Of a stretch of 64,000 bases of DNA, positions 55,045 to 64,000 are shown in pieces. Position 1 is the first letter of the stretch, and every line of letters starts with the position of its first letter. A program made the position numbers and the translations under genes. This stretch comes from Bubalus kerabau (lineage: Eukaryota > Chordata > Mammalia > Artiodactyla > Bovidae): contig NC_073646.1 of NCBI RefSeq assembly GCF_029407905.1, positions 14,960,001 through 15,024,000 of the forward strand, in the 5' to 3' direction. Below the pieces are notes generated by a model. It was not told the origin of the DNA. It did no database searches and was given only the letters and a program-made list of their open reading frames with translations.

Positions 55045-55735
55045 GTCTTCCTAGGGTTGCCATAATGTATTCCCTCAACCAGCGGGGTTTAAACAACAGA
55101 AATTTATAGTCTCACAGTTCTGGAGGCCAGAAGCCAGTGTCCTCAGGACTGTGCTCTCTCTGAAGGTCTTGGGAAGAATGCTTCCTTGCCTCTTCCAGCT
55201 CCTGGTGGCCCCTGGTAATCCTTGACTTTATCACTTCAATCTCTACCTCTTCTATAGTCCCTCTCTGTCTGTGTCTCTGGACCTCTCTTCTTGTGAGGAC
55301 ACCAGTCATTGGATTTAGGGACCCTCCCAGGTAGTGCTAGTGATAAAGAACCTACCTGCCAATGCAGGAGATGTAAGAGACCCAGGTTCGATCCTTGGGT
55401 AGGGAAGATCCGCTGGAGGAGGGCACGGCAACCCACTCCAGTATTCTTGCCTGGAGAATCCTATGGACAGAGGAGCATGGCAGGCTGCAGTCCATGGGGT
55501 TGCATAGAGTTGGATACGACTGAGTGACTGAGCATGCGCAGTTACATTAGAGATGCACAGAGAGTGGACAGCTCAACCGTATGCCTGTATGACACTAAGT
55601 CTGGGATGATCGCATCACAATCCTTACCTTAGCAACTTCTCGTAAGACCCTGTTCCCAAATAAGTTCAGATTCTGAGATGGCAAGTGGCCATGAATTTGG
55701 GGCAGGGGTGATGCTGAAAACTCAGCCTCTGGGCA
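55045..55735 (+). mobile_element. Old mammalian repeat split by Bov-tA
   Basis: Third copy of the family at 4785 and 43857: agggttgccataatgtattc, cagttctggaggccagaagc, gaggacaccagtcattggat; resumes after the SINE with ccctgttcccaaataagttc. Confidence 0.6.
55316..55545 (+). mobile_element. Bov-tA SINE
   Basis: Plus-strand Bov-tA: ctcccaggtagtgctagtga head, actccagtattcttgcctgg body, gactgagtgactgagcatgc tail. Confidence 0.9.
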
Positions 55736-55744
55736 GTGGTGTTG

Positions 55745-56330
55745 AATCAAATTTCAGAGCAGAGTTTTGGGTGCACTAGAAAAGAATAGCTTTACTGCTT
55801 TGCCAGGCAAAGGGGGACACAGTGGGATTCTGCCCTCAAAAATTGTGTTTTATAGCTCTGATTCATGGGCAGGGCTGCTGATTAGGGTGTGTGCAGGGCC
55901 TACACTCTTAATCTCAGGTAATCTCTTGATGAGCTTCTCTGGTTCCTTTAACCTGGCCTCAGATGGTCTTCTCTGGAATGAAGAATGCTAACATCTTCCA
56001 TTTTGGAGGAGTTTTAGTTCTGTAAAGAGCTCAAAGATACTGTTAGGTGTACCCCTTGTGTACCCCAGAACCAGGACCCTGCCCCCAAGGCTGTATTATT
56101 GTTTCAGGGCTGGTCTTGTCTTGTCTCTGCGTCCCCTCCCTTCTCTGGTTAGCAACAGTTCCAATCTGCCCTTTGGAACTCAGGGAAGGTCATGGAAGCT
56201 GGAATCTATTTCCTATAAACAAGAAATGGGACAGAAAGGCTTCCATGCCCAGGAGGTGCACAGGGTCCTGCTTGGTTTCAGGGGGACACTATTTAACCCA
56301 CTACACAGGTGCTCTCCATTCTTTCAATAA
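55745..56330 (-). mobile_element. Old LTR-like element
   Basis: Contains gaatagctttactgctttgc, aaaattgtgttttatagctc and ccattttggaggagttttag, an LTR-like layout in reverse. Family not assigned. Confidence 0.4.
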
Positions 56331-56543
56331 ACACTCAGGCTGAAAAGAATCTACCTCTCTCCCTTCCTGGTAGAAAATGTGTGTCTGGAAGGCCTGACCT
56401 CAGACCAATTAGACAGCAGTCACTCACCGCTCCAACAAGCTAAAAAAGATCGAAACCCTCATAAAAATCCTGCTTCTGGTACACCCGCTGAGCTCTGGGG
56501 TACATCTAACTTATGTTCCTGTCATTGCTATTGATTTTTTTAA

Positions 56544-56572
56544 GCAAAACAAAACAAAACAAAACAAAAACC
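56544..56572. repeat. (CAAAA)n microsatellite
   Basis: About five units of caaaa. Confidence 0.85.
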
Positions 56573-56859
56573 CGCATCATTTATTGAGGTTTTCACAGAA
56601 GAGCAGAAGAAAGTAATTGTTCGATATGCTCCCAGATCCCCAGGGCTGCCTGCAAAGCTGGGAAAACTTGCAGGTCTCAGGGTCCCATACCCCAGACTCA
56701 CTCCTTTTGGGGGTCAGTTGGGGAAGGGGACAATAATAGCTGGAGACACAATTACTGAAAGTCTGTCGCTGTGCACTGAGCATGTATGCACACTTTCTCA
56801 CTTGCCTTTCACATCAACACCATGAGACAGATCCTATTATTGGCACAGTAAGTCTTCAT

Positions 56860-57170
56860 ATGTACTTCATTGGTACATATGAATATGTTCAGTTCCTAGA
56901 GTGTGCTCATAAGTCCAATTTTTTGTAGTCCAACAAAGTAAACCTAGGTACCCAACTAATAAAATTGACTATCATTCTGCGTTTGGGTCCTGTACCACAA
57001 ATAAAGAAAACCTTGCCATTTTCTGCATCATAAATCTCTTTGGTTCTTCAGTTACTTCCTTTTCCTCTTGTCTCTCTTTGTCCTTTCTCTGGGCCTCCAA
57101 TTCCATCAGGTCTTCATTAGTAGGCTCCACATTCACATCTTTGAAAGTTCGCAACTTGATCTTTTGTATG
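56860..57170 (-). pseudogene. Tigger transposase C-terminal remnant
   Basis: On the minus strand the frame at 57154-56972 encodes EPTNEDLMELEAQRKDKERQ followed by an EEPKRFMMQKMARFSLF-like stretch. I recognise this as the C-terminal part of Tigger1-type (pogo/Tc1-mariner group) transposases. The DDE domain is absent and the fragment is isolated, so it is non-functional. An LTR begins directly to its right. Confidence 0.75.
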
Positions 57171-57189
57171 CAGGTGACTTAACTGTATC

Positions 57190-59215
57190 TGAAAACTGGG
57201 TTCTCTTCTTGCTGGGTGTTGAGTCAGTAGACACAACCAAGCCAAAGATCAGAAAGAAAGATTTATTATTTGCAACAAATAAGGAGATGCTGTTAAAGTG
57301 CTGCACTCAGTATGTTAGTGAATTTGGAAAACTCAGCAGTGGCCACAGGACTGGAAAAGGTCATTTTTCATTCCAATCCCAAAGAAAGGCGATGCCAAAG
57401 AATGGTCAAACTACCATACAATTGTGCTCATTTCACCTGCTAACAAGGTAATGCTCAAACTCCTTCAAGCTAGGCTTCAGCAGTACCTGAACCAAGAACT
57501 TCCAGATGTACAAGCTGGATTTAGAAAAGGGAGATGAACCAGAGATCAAATTGCCAACATCCACTGGATCATAGAAAAGGCAAGAGAATTCCAGAAAAAC
57601 ATCTGCTTCATTGACTATGCTAAAACTTTTCTGTGGATCACAACAAACTGTGGAAAATTCTTAAAGAGATGGGAATACCAGACCACCTTATCTGTCTCCT
57701 GAGAAACCTGTATGCAGGACAAGACTTAGCAACAGTTAGAACTGGCATGGAGCAACAGACTGGTTCAGAATTGGGAAAGGAGTATGTCAAGGCTGTATAC
57801 TGTCACCCTGCTTATTTAACTCCTGTGCAGAGTACATCATGTTAAATGCTGGGCTGGATGAATCACAAGCTGGAACCAAAATGGCCAGGAGAAATATCAA
57901 CGACCTCAGATATGCAGATGACACCACTTTAATGGCAGAAAGTGAAGAGGAACTTAAGAGCCTCTTGATGAGGGTGAAAGAAGAGAGTGGAAAAGCTGGC
58001 TTAAAACTCAGCATTCAAAAAATTAAGATCACAGCATCCAGTACCATATATCGTTGCAAATAGAAGGGGAAACAGTGACAGATTTTATTTTCTTGGGCTG
58101 CAAAACCACTGCTGATGGTGACTATAGCCATGAAATAAAAAAATGCTTTCTCCTTGGAAGAAAAGCTATTACAAACCTAGACAGTGTATTAAAAAGTGAA
58201 GACATCCCTTTGCCAACAAAAGTCTATACAGTCAAAGATATGGTTTTGTTTTTTCCAGCAGTTATGTGCAAATGTGAGAATTGGATCTTCAAGAAGGCTG
58301 AGTGCTGAAGAACTGATGCTTTCAAATTGTGATGCTGGAGAAGACTGCTGAGAATCCCTTGGATCACAAGGAGATCAAACTAGTCAATCCTAAGTGAAAT
58401 TCACCCTGAATATTCACTGGAAGGACTGATGCTGAAGCAGAAGCTCCAATAGTTTGACCACCTGATGTGAAAAGCCGACTCATTGGAAAAGACCCTGATG
58501 CTGGCAGGAGGAGAAGGGGTGACAGAGGAAGAGATGGTTGGATGGCATCACCAACTCAACTGACATGAATTTGAGCGAACTCCTGGAGACGGTGAAGGAC
58601 AGGTAAGCCTGGTGTGCTGAAGTCCATGGGGTCGCAAAGAATCAGACACAACTTATTGACTGAACAACACAGAACACTGGGGATATTTCCCAAAGCAGTG
58701 CCTTCCCAGCAGCAAAACTGGGGAGGTTTTAAGCTAAGGGTACATGCATATTTATGAAGGGGTTTTAGGAGAGAAGAATTCACCATAGAATTGTGGCCAA
58801 GGTCAACAGAGTCCAAGCCTTAGCTGACTGAAATCTGAAGTTATAATCAACCTCAAAATTCCATCCTCCTCCTCGGTGGGGGGCCTTAGCTCCTGCAGAA
58901 CTCAGGGACCATATCAGATTATGCACATCCCTTGACGAGGAACTAGGATTCTGCTTTATCACTGCACCATTGTTTGACTGCCTTTTCTCTGTTCCTATCT
59001 TCTTTTGTCCCCTTAAGAGCATTAATTCCTGGGAGCTCTTCATGGGCAAGCATTGTGGCCAGGCTTAGATCACAAAATGGCTTAAGCCAGAATGAGCTCT
59101 CCTATGTCAAGGAAGCCATGCCTGGTTCTCTTTCTCCAAGGAGCCCCTACCCTATCTGCTTTCGTTATTACTTCTGCTCTGTAGATGAGGAAGTGGTCCT
59201 AGGTGCCATGAGCAG
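57190..59215 (-). mobile_element. ERV LTR, family G copy 2, split by BovB
   Basis: Reverse LTR at 57190-57286 and 58669-59215, sharing the landmarks given for copy 1 at 14580-15140 (caaccaagccaaagatc, aagatttattatttgc, tcccaaagcagtgcc, aagcattgtggccaggctta). A 1.4-kb BovB lies inside. Confidence 0.7.
57287..58668 (+). pseudogene. BovB LINE, RT domain to 3' end
   Basis: About 1.38 kb of plus-strand BovB, the longest continuous copy in the window. It begins tgctgttaaagtgctgcact and runs through the RT domain. The YADD box is encoded near 57912-57923, in the frame that includes RYADDTTLMAESEEELKSLL. It continues to the 3' end at cttattgactgaacaacac. Several stops and frameshifts are visible, for example near 57535, 57840 and 58062, so the copy is dead. 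The endonuclease domain is missing. Confidence 0.9.
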
Positions 59216-59423
59216 TTAATGGCAGGATGGCCATTCATTCCCTCATCCCCTTTTGTAGTCTCAATCATCATTTCTCTCCCCGTCAGCATTTAAGCAAATC
59301 TCTCCCGTTAACAAACAAAAAACCCTCTATTCCATCTTTCCTGGCAGTTCACACATTTTTATACACTTCACAGCCCTGACTTGTTGAGAGCTGTCCATCA
59401 TCTTGCTGTCTCCACTTTCCTCA
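59216..59423. other. Unassigned sequence
   Basis: Short unrecognised stretch between two LTRs. Confidence 0.35.
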
Positions 59424-59893
59424 TGTCGGGCAAGTGTATGCTCCTCGGCTCTGTCTCGTCACAACAAAGATTTAGAGCGACGGACATTAAAGCCCTTGGT
59501 GTGTCACAGTTCTTGGGTCTGGGACAAATCGTGTTATAGCTCTTAGACAGATCAGTGTTACAGCTCTATTTTATTTAGATAATAGCAGGAGAATCCATCC
59601 TCGAAGTGTGAGGGCATGCCAACCCCAAGACGTGAAGAGAAGAGAAGCGAGTGGAGGAGCACGCTGGAGAAAGAGAGAGAGAGAGCCCTTTGGCTCCTCT
59701 TTTTATATGTTTCCCCCCACCCTCTCGCCCCGGGCCTGCCCTATGTAAATTGGGCGAGCCAGGAGTGCTGTTTGTTCTACCTGAAGTCCTCACTCCGGTC
59801 CTCGGACCTTCCTTTGTTCTATTTTCACAGGTTTTTCCCTTCCTTGTCTTTTAGCCATTTTGGACTCCTGTTTCCTATTCTAACTACCTAACA
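59424..59893 (-). mobile_element. Solo ERV LTR, family D copy 2
   Basis: 470-bp solo LTR in reverse orientation, the inverted relative of 28656-29140. Ends are TG...CA (on the minus strand tgttaggtag ... gcccgaca). The exact 4-bp duplication ctca lies at 59420-59423 and 59894-59897. Reverse AATAAA is at 59570-59575 and the reverse TATA-like region is in ctctttttatatg. Confidence 0.92.
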
Positions 59894-60064
59894 CTCATCT
59901 CCAGCTCCCTTCTCAAACTATTCTCATCTGGCTTCTGTCACTCTCGTCACTGACCCCTCTTGCTGAAATGCAACCATTTGGTTACATAGGGGAGAGAAGT
60001 ATCTACCTTTAATCTTCTATTTCTCTATCTTTCATCTGTCCGTCTACCATCTATCTGTCTAATC

Positions 60065-60177
60065 TTTTGACTGTGCCACGAGCCATGCAGTTTCTCATTT
60101 TCCAGCCAGGGATCGAACCCATGGCCCCTGCATTGGACTGTGGAGTCCAAACCAATGAACCATCAGGGAAGTCCCAT
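60065..60177 (-). mobile_element. CHR-2 SINE, reverse
   Basis: Reverse CHR-2: ccagggatcgaacccatggc, gtccaaaccaatgaaccatc, agggaagtccc. Confidence 0.8.
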
Positions 60178-60372
60178 TCCTTTAACCATTTTAGGTTCTG
60201 CAATGGGGACCCTGTCAATGAGACTGGCCACAGACAGATTAACAAGAGAAAAGCTAGATAAGTTTATTAACACGTGCATCGTACATAACCCAGCAATGAG
60301 TAGTGCCAGGAGGTGGTTAGAACATGGGTTTATGTACCATCTTAGGCTAAAACCTAAACCTTAAGCTAAAGT

Positions 60373-60445
60373 AAGGAAGCCTGGTGGACTGCAGTTCATG
60401 GGGTCACCAAGAGATGGACACGACTTAGAAACTGAACAACAGCAA
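60373..60445 (+). mobile_element. BovB 3' terminal piece
   Basis: Only about 70 bases: ggaagcctggtggactgcag to gaaactgaacaacagcaag. Confidence 0.8.
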
Positions 60446-60636
60446 GGTTAAAACCAAAGGAAAGGGGTTTGGGGCTTCTGGGCAGAGGAGACAAGTTATG
60501 GGAGGATGACCAGGAAAAGCAGGTAAACAAGGGTTGTTTATTATGCAGATTGAAGTCCTGCCTTCTCCATGGAAATCCTCCTCTTCTTGGGCTAGAAGAG
60601 GACCTTTCACAAGTGGGAATTTCCTTATAAATGGAG

Positions 60637-60832
60637 GGCTTCCCTGGTGGCTCAGCTGGTAAAGAATCTGCCTGCCATGTGGGAAACCTGGGTTAGATCA
60701 CTGGGTTGGGGAGATCCCCTGGAGAAGGGAACAGCTACCCACTCCTGTTTTCTGGCCTGGAGAATTCCATGGACTGTATAGTCCATGGGGTCACAAAGAG
60801 TCAGACACAATTGAGTGACTTTCATTTTCACT
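60637..60832 (+). mobile_element. Bov-tA SINE
   Basis: Plus-strand Bov-tA. The exact 12-bp duplication ttataaatggag lies at 60625-60636 and 60833-60844. Confidence 0.93.
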
Positions 60833-60844
60833 TTATAAATGGAG

Positions 60845-61249
60845 ATTTGTTTTATAAAAGGAAAATGTGTACCTTGTGTTTAGAGCTTTTTGTGCATCTG
60901 CTGTTTCTCAATAGCCTTTAGCTTCAAATAATCCTTATGCTGAAGGGGCGTGTTTTGAGTGGCATATTCTGACACCCCTCATCTGAATCCAGTTGGCACA
61001 TCAGCCCTCCTGCCAGCTGTCTGCCTGACTTGACTGCCAACACACCCCACTGTCTAGGTGTACCTCCCACCTCTCTCCAGTCTCCTTTATCACTTCCTGT
61101 CCTCAGGGCCTGGCCCTCAGCATTCTCTCCCTGCCACAGCCCCAGCCACCTGCTCTTAGATGGCACTCTGACCACTCCTAAGTTCTCTTATGCACCTAGA
61201 CCTTTCTCCTACACTCAGACCCCTTCTTCCTGAGGGTCTTCATTCAGAT
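60845..61249. other. Unassigned downstream sequence
   Basis: Around 61030-61230 an L2-like C/T-rich stretch. No exon. Confidence 0.4.
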
Positions 61250-61995
61250 CCGGAGCAGGCACACCGTAAAAGACATGTCCTAAACAGGTGTGGCAAACCA
61301 GCCCACCAACTGTTTTTGTAAATTAAGTTGTATTGGAACATAACCAAGTGCTTTTGTGTATTGTCTACGGCTGCTTTTTGCTGCAGCAGTAAAGTCTTAG
61401 GTGGTTGTGGCAAGAGAAAGAAATTTTAAAAATAAGAGAAAAAAAGAAATTAAAAAAAAAGAAAAGAAAGAAATTTAAAAAGAGGAAAAAGAGAAAGAAA
61501 GAAAAAGAGAAAGCCATAAAGAAAGCTGAGCACTGAAGAATTCATGCTTTTGAACTGTGGTGTTGGAGAAGACTCTTGAAACTCCCTTGGACTGCAAGGA
61601 AATCAAACCAGTCGATCCTAAAGGAAATCAGTCTTGAATATTCACTGGAAGGACTGATGCTGAAGCTCCAATACTTTGGCCACTTGATGTGAAGAACTGA
61701 CTCATTGGAAAAGACCCTGATGCTGGGAAAGATTGAAGGCAGGAGGGGAAGGGGATGACAGAGGGTGAGATGGTTGGATGGCATCACTGACTCAATGGAC
61801 ATGAGTTTGAGTAAACTCTGGGAGTTGGTGATGGATGGGGGCCACATGCTGCAGTCCACAGGGCCGCAAAGAATCGGACACGACTGAGACTGAACTGAAC
61901 TGAACTGAACTGAACTGTGGTAAGAGACCAAATGGCCTGCAAATCCTAAAACATTTGCTCTTTGGTCGTTTAAGAAAATGTCAGCCAACCCCTAT
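61250..61995 (-). mobile_element. Old hAT element split by BovB insertion
   Basis: Reverse copy of the family at 27234-29304: aaccagcccaccaactgttt, gttgtattggaacataacca, then, after the insertion, agaccaaatggcctgcaaat and gtcagccaacccctatcc. Confidence 0.68.
61418..61916 (+). mobile_element. BovB 3' fragment with purine-rich 5' tract
   Basis: An A/G-rich tract (about 61418-61511), then BovB from aagctgagcactgaagaatt to the gactgaactgaactgaactg tail. The 12-bp duplication tgtgg(c/t)aagaga lies at 61406-61417 and 61917-61928, one mismatch, so the purine tract is inside the insertion. Confidence 0.85.
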
Positions 61996-62122
61996 CCTAA
62001 AGTGCCTCAGCTTCCTCTGTTTTTCCATCTCAGAAAAGGGCACCACCAAATAGCCAAGATTATCCTAGAACTTGTCCTTGACTCTTCTCTTCCTCCTCAC
62101 ATCCATGCAATTGTCTTTAGCT

Positions 62123-62333
62123 TGTTGTTTAGTTGCTAAGTTATTTCTGACTGTTTTGCAACCCCAGGGACTGTAACCAACCAGGCTCCTCTGTCCATGG
62201 GATTCTTCAGGAAAGAATACTGGAGTGGGTTGCTATTTCCTTCTCCAGGGGATCGTCCCAACCAGGGATCGAACCTGGGTCTCCTGCATTGCAGGCAGAT
62301 TCTTTATTGTCTGAGCCACCGGGGAAGCCCCAA
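62123..62333 (-). mobile_element. Bov-tA SINE
   Basis: Minus-strand Bov-tA: ttgtttagttgctaagttat at the left, ctgagccaccggggaagccc at the right. A probable duplication around gtcttt flanks it. Confidence 0.9.
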
Positions 62334-62344
62334 GTCTTTTAACT

Positions 62345-62960
62345 TCAACCTCCTAAACTTCTCTAGAATCTGTCCACACCCCCATCTTCCCACCACCCAG
62401 TGTTGCCCCTCTAGCTTGTCTTGGTCAACTGCAGTGGTTTCGTAACTAGCCTCCTTAGCACTGGCTGTTCTCCACACAGTGGCCACGTGATTTTCTGAAT
62501 AATGCAAACCTAATTGTCATTTCCCTCCTTAAAACCATTTCCAAGGCCTTAAGGACAACATCCATGTTCTTTCACATGGTTTCAAAGGCCCAGTCAGATC
62601 TGGCCCCTTCCCATATCCCTGGCTTCGTCCCACCTGCTTGCTGGGGTCCCTCTTTGAACTGGGGCTGCAGAAAGATTCTTTGATGTTTTTTAGTTCTTGC
62701 CATGCTCTCTGTTGGCATCTCTCCTGGACCTTCTCGCATTCTTCTTGTGCCAAGAACTTCTCAGATCTGCCAGCCTTTCTCTGGTCTACCTGTGCACCAC
62801 TCTCTCAAGTCAAAATGACCTCCTTAAAGAGCAAATCTAACCAGGTGTGCTGCTTCCAAGTGTAAAACTCCCCTGCATCGTCCCCTCCATCCTCACAGTC
62901 TCAGGGCTTGGACCTGGGTTTCAAAGGCTCACTCCATCCAGCCCCTGCATACCTCTCCCA
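62345..62960 (+). mobile_element. L2 LINE fragment
   Basis: Old L2: cctaattgtcatttccctcc, caaaggcccagtcagatctg, agatctgccagcctttctct. The frame is destroyed. Confidence 0.6.
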
Positions 62961-63214
62961 CCTCCCTTCTCACTGCTGCTCCAGCTTTAGATCCTTGCTT
63001 ACACCATCACTTAAAGGAACAAACTGAGTAGGAGCAGCTGGAAACACTAGGCAGTGTCAAGGAGGGCATGGGACACAGCATCCAGCTCGACCCAGAGGCT
63101 GTGAGACCTTAAGAACTTTGTGAAAAGGGCCCACAGGACTTTGCAACAGGATGGGATCGCTGCGAGCATTTTAGCAAGGGGCTGGTGTGGAAGCCCAACG
63201 CATCAGGCAGGGGA

Positions 63215-63400
63215 GTGCTCCCTTACACTCTTTCCCATCAGACGGAGGGTTCATCACCTGTATTTGGCAGATGGGGAACTGAGGCTCAGAGAGGGGAAGT
63301 GACTAGCCCAAAGTCACACAGCATGTAAGTGTAGAGCCAGGGCTTGAGTCAGAGAGCTGGGTGAGACTCAAGCACGGGATGTTTATTTCTCATTTCTAAT
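63215..63400 (+). mobile_element. MIR SINE
   Basis: Forward MIR: gcagatggggaactgaggct, cagagaggggaagtgactag, aaagtcacacagcatgtaag. Confidence 0.82.
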
Positions 63401-63924
63401 CCCAGCGTCATCATCACTCCACTCCCTGTTGAGCTGTACTCATAGGTGACTCATGGCCACGCCAGCAAATCGCTGAGCCCCTTACGAACCTTTCCATTCC
63501 ATGCTGACTGGACAGCCCTGGGCTGCAGGGGCTCAATGACTGAACTCATCTGCAGCTCCAGGAGAAGCAGTTAGAACATGTCCAGGGCCACCTGCCGAGA
63601 CTCGGGACAGCTGAGTGGGCACCAGGGGCTGGGGCGAGACACTCAGGAACGCTGGTTTGAGGAGCACATGTCCTGTCCCCTTTCTGTTCATGTGTTCGTG
63701 AATTCCACCTGCGAATGCAGCCCTCGGCAGGTACCAGGGAACACAGCGATGAACAGGGGTAGTCCTGTCTTCAGGTACCTGACGTTCCAGGGAGGGAGAC
63801 GTTGTCTAACAGGAGGGTGGAGGAGGCCCCCTATCCGATGTTAAGTCTGAACAAAACCCACTGCCCAGCAGGATTAACTGCAGGGAAGAGAAGATAGACA
63901 CTGATGAAGGGCTCCAGCCTGCCA
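63401..63924. other. Unassigned sequence with L2-like patch
   Basis: The stretch gggaacacagcgatgaacag at about 63737 is L2-like. No exon recognised. Confidence 0.4.
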
Positions 63925-64000
63925 GGTTAAGATCCCCACTCAACACTCTATATGTGAGCTGGGGTGGTTCCTTCACCTCTCTGGGCCTCAGTGTCCAGAT
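63925..64000 (-). mobile_element. MIR SINE, reverse, cut by window end
   Basis: Reverse MIR: gttccttcacctctctgggc, ctcagtgtccagat. Continues past the window. Confidence 0.65.

Noticed and set aside
54221..64000. Convergent neighbour gene (MARF1 would be expected near here from human synteny)
   Set aside because: I could not recognise any of its exons on the minus strand, so the gene either starts farther away or was missed by eye.
1..64000. CRISPR arrays, operons, bacterial-type genes
   Set aside because: All tandem or interspersed repeats are explained by mammalian elements; nothing prokaryotic is present.

Overview
This is nuclear DNA from a ruminant, almost certainly a bovid (cattle or a close relative). 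The evidence is the repeat content: BovB (RTE-type) LINEs, BOV-A2 and Bov-tA SINEs, ruminant L1 3' ends, Cetartiodactyla CHR-1/CHR-2 tRNA-derived SINEs and several ruminant endogenous-retrovirus LTR families, on a background of old mammalian repeats (MIR, L2, hAT, Tigger). I cannot tell cattle from yak, buffalo, sheep or goat by eye.

Only one protein-coding gene is supported. Four plus-strand exons at 41104-41177, 48952-49066, 50371-50453 and 53004-53116 have GT-AG borders and matching phases. Together they encode the last 127 residues of BMERB1 (formerly C16orf45), the small bMERB-domain protein, ending in the CaaX-like tetrapeptide CSIM. A GC-rich 3' UTR follows, to an AATAAA at 54196-54201. 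The first coding exon here starts inside a codon, so the 5' exons lie upstream, and positions 1-41103 are read as intron. In human this gene lies in 16p13.11; from remembered synteny the window would be on cattle chromosome 25.

Layout. 1-9 kb: intron with nested L1, BOV-A2 and BovB, old MIR/L2, and unique sequence. 9-16 kb: CHR-1, BovB (including an open C-terminal reverse-transcriptase frame at 13117-13962) and old LTRs. 16-27 kb: two LTR families, L1 and a long minus-strand BovB. 27.2-29.3 kb: a three-level nest (old hAT element, then a ruminant mariner, then a solo LTR), with both target duplications readable. 29.8-32.7 kb: three solo LTRs of one family in the same orientation, two with clean 4-bp target duplications. 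32.8-41 kb: BovB, an old LTR, SINEs and two L1 3' ends. 41-54.2 kb: BMERB1 exons, with SINE clusters, LTRs and a minisatellite in the introns. 54.2-64 kb: downstream sequence with L1, old LTRs, a Tigger fragment, a 1.4-kb BovB inside an LTR, an inverted partner of the 28.7-kb LTR, and L2/MIR. No convergent gene is recognisable there.

I found no multi-gene system, operon, CRISPR array or RNA gene. The points most worth following up are the possible prenylation signal of BMERB1, the transposon nests with intact target duplications, the three-LTR cluster, and a head-to-head SINE pair (46129-46526) that carries one common target duplication.
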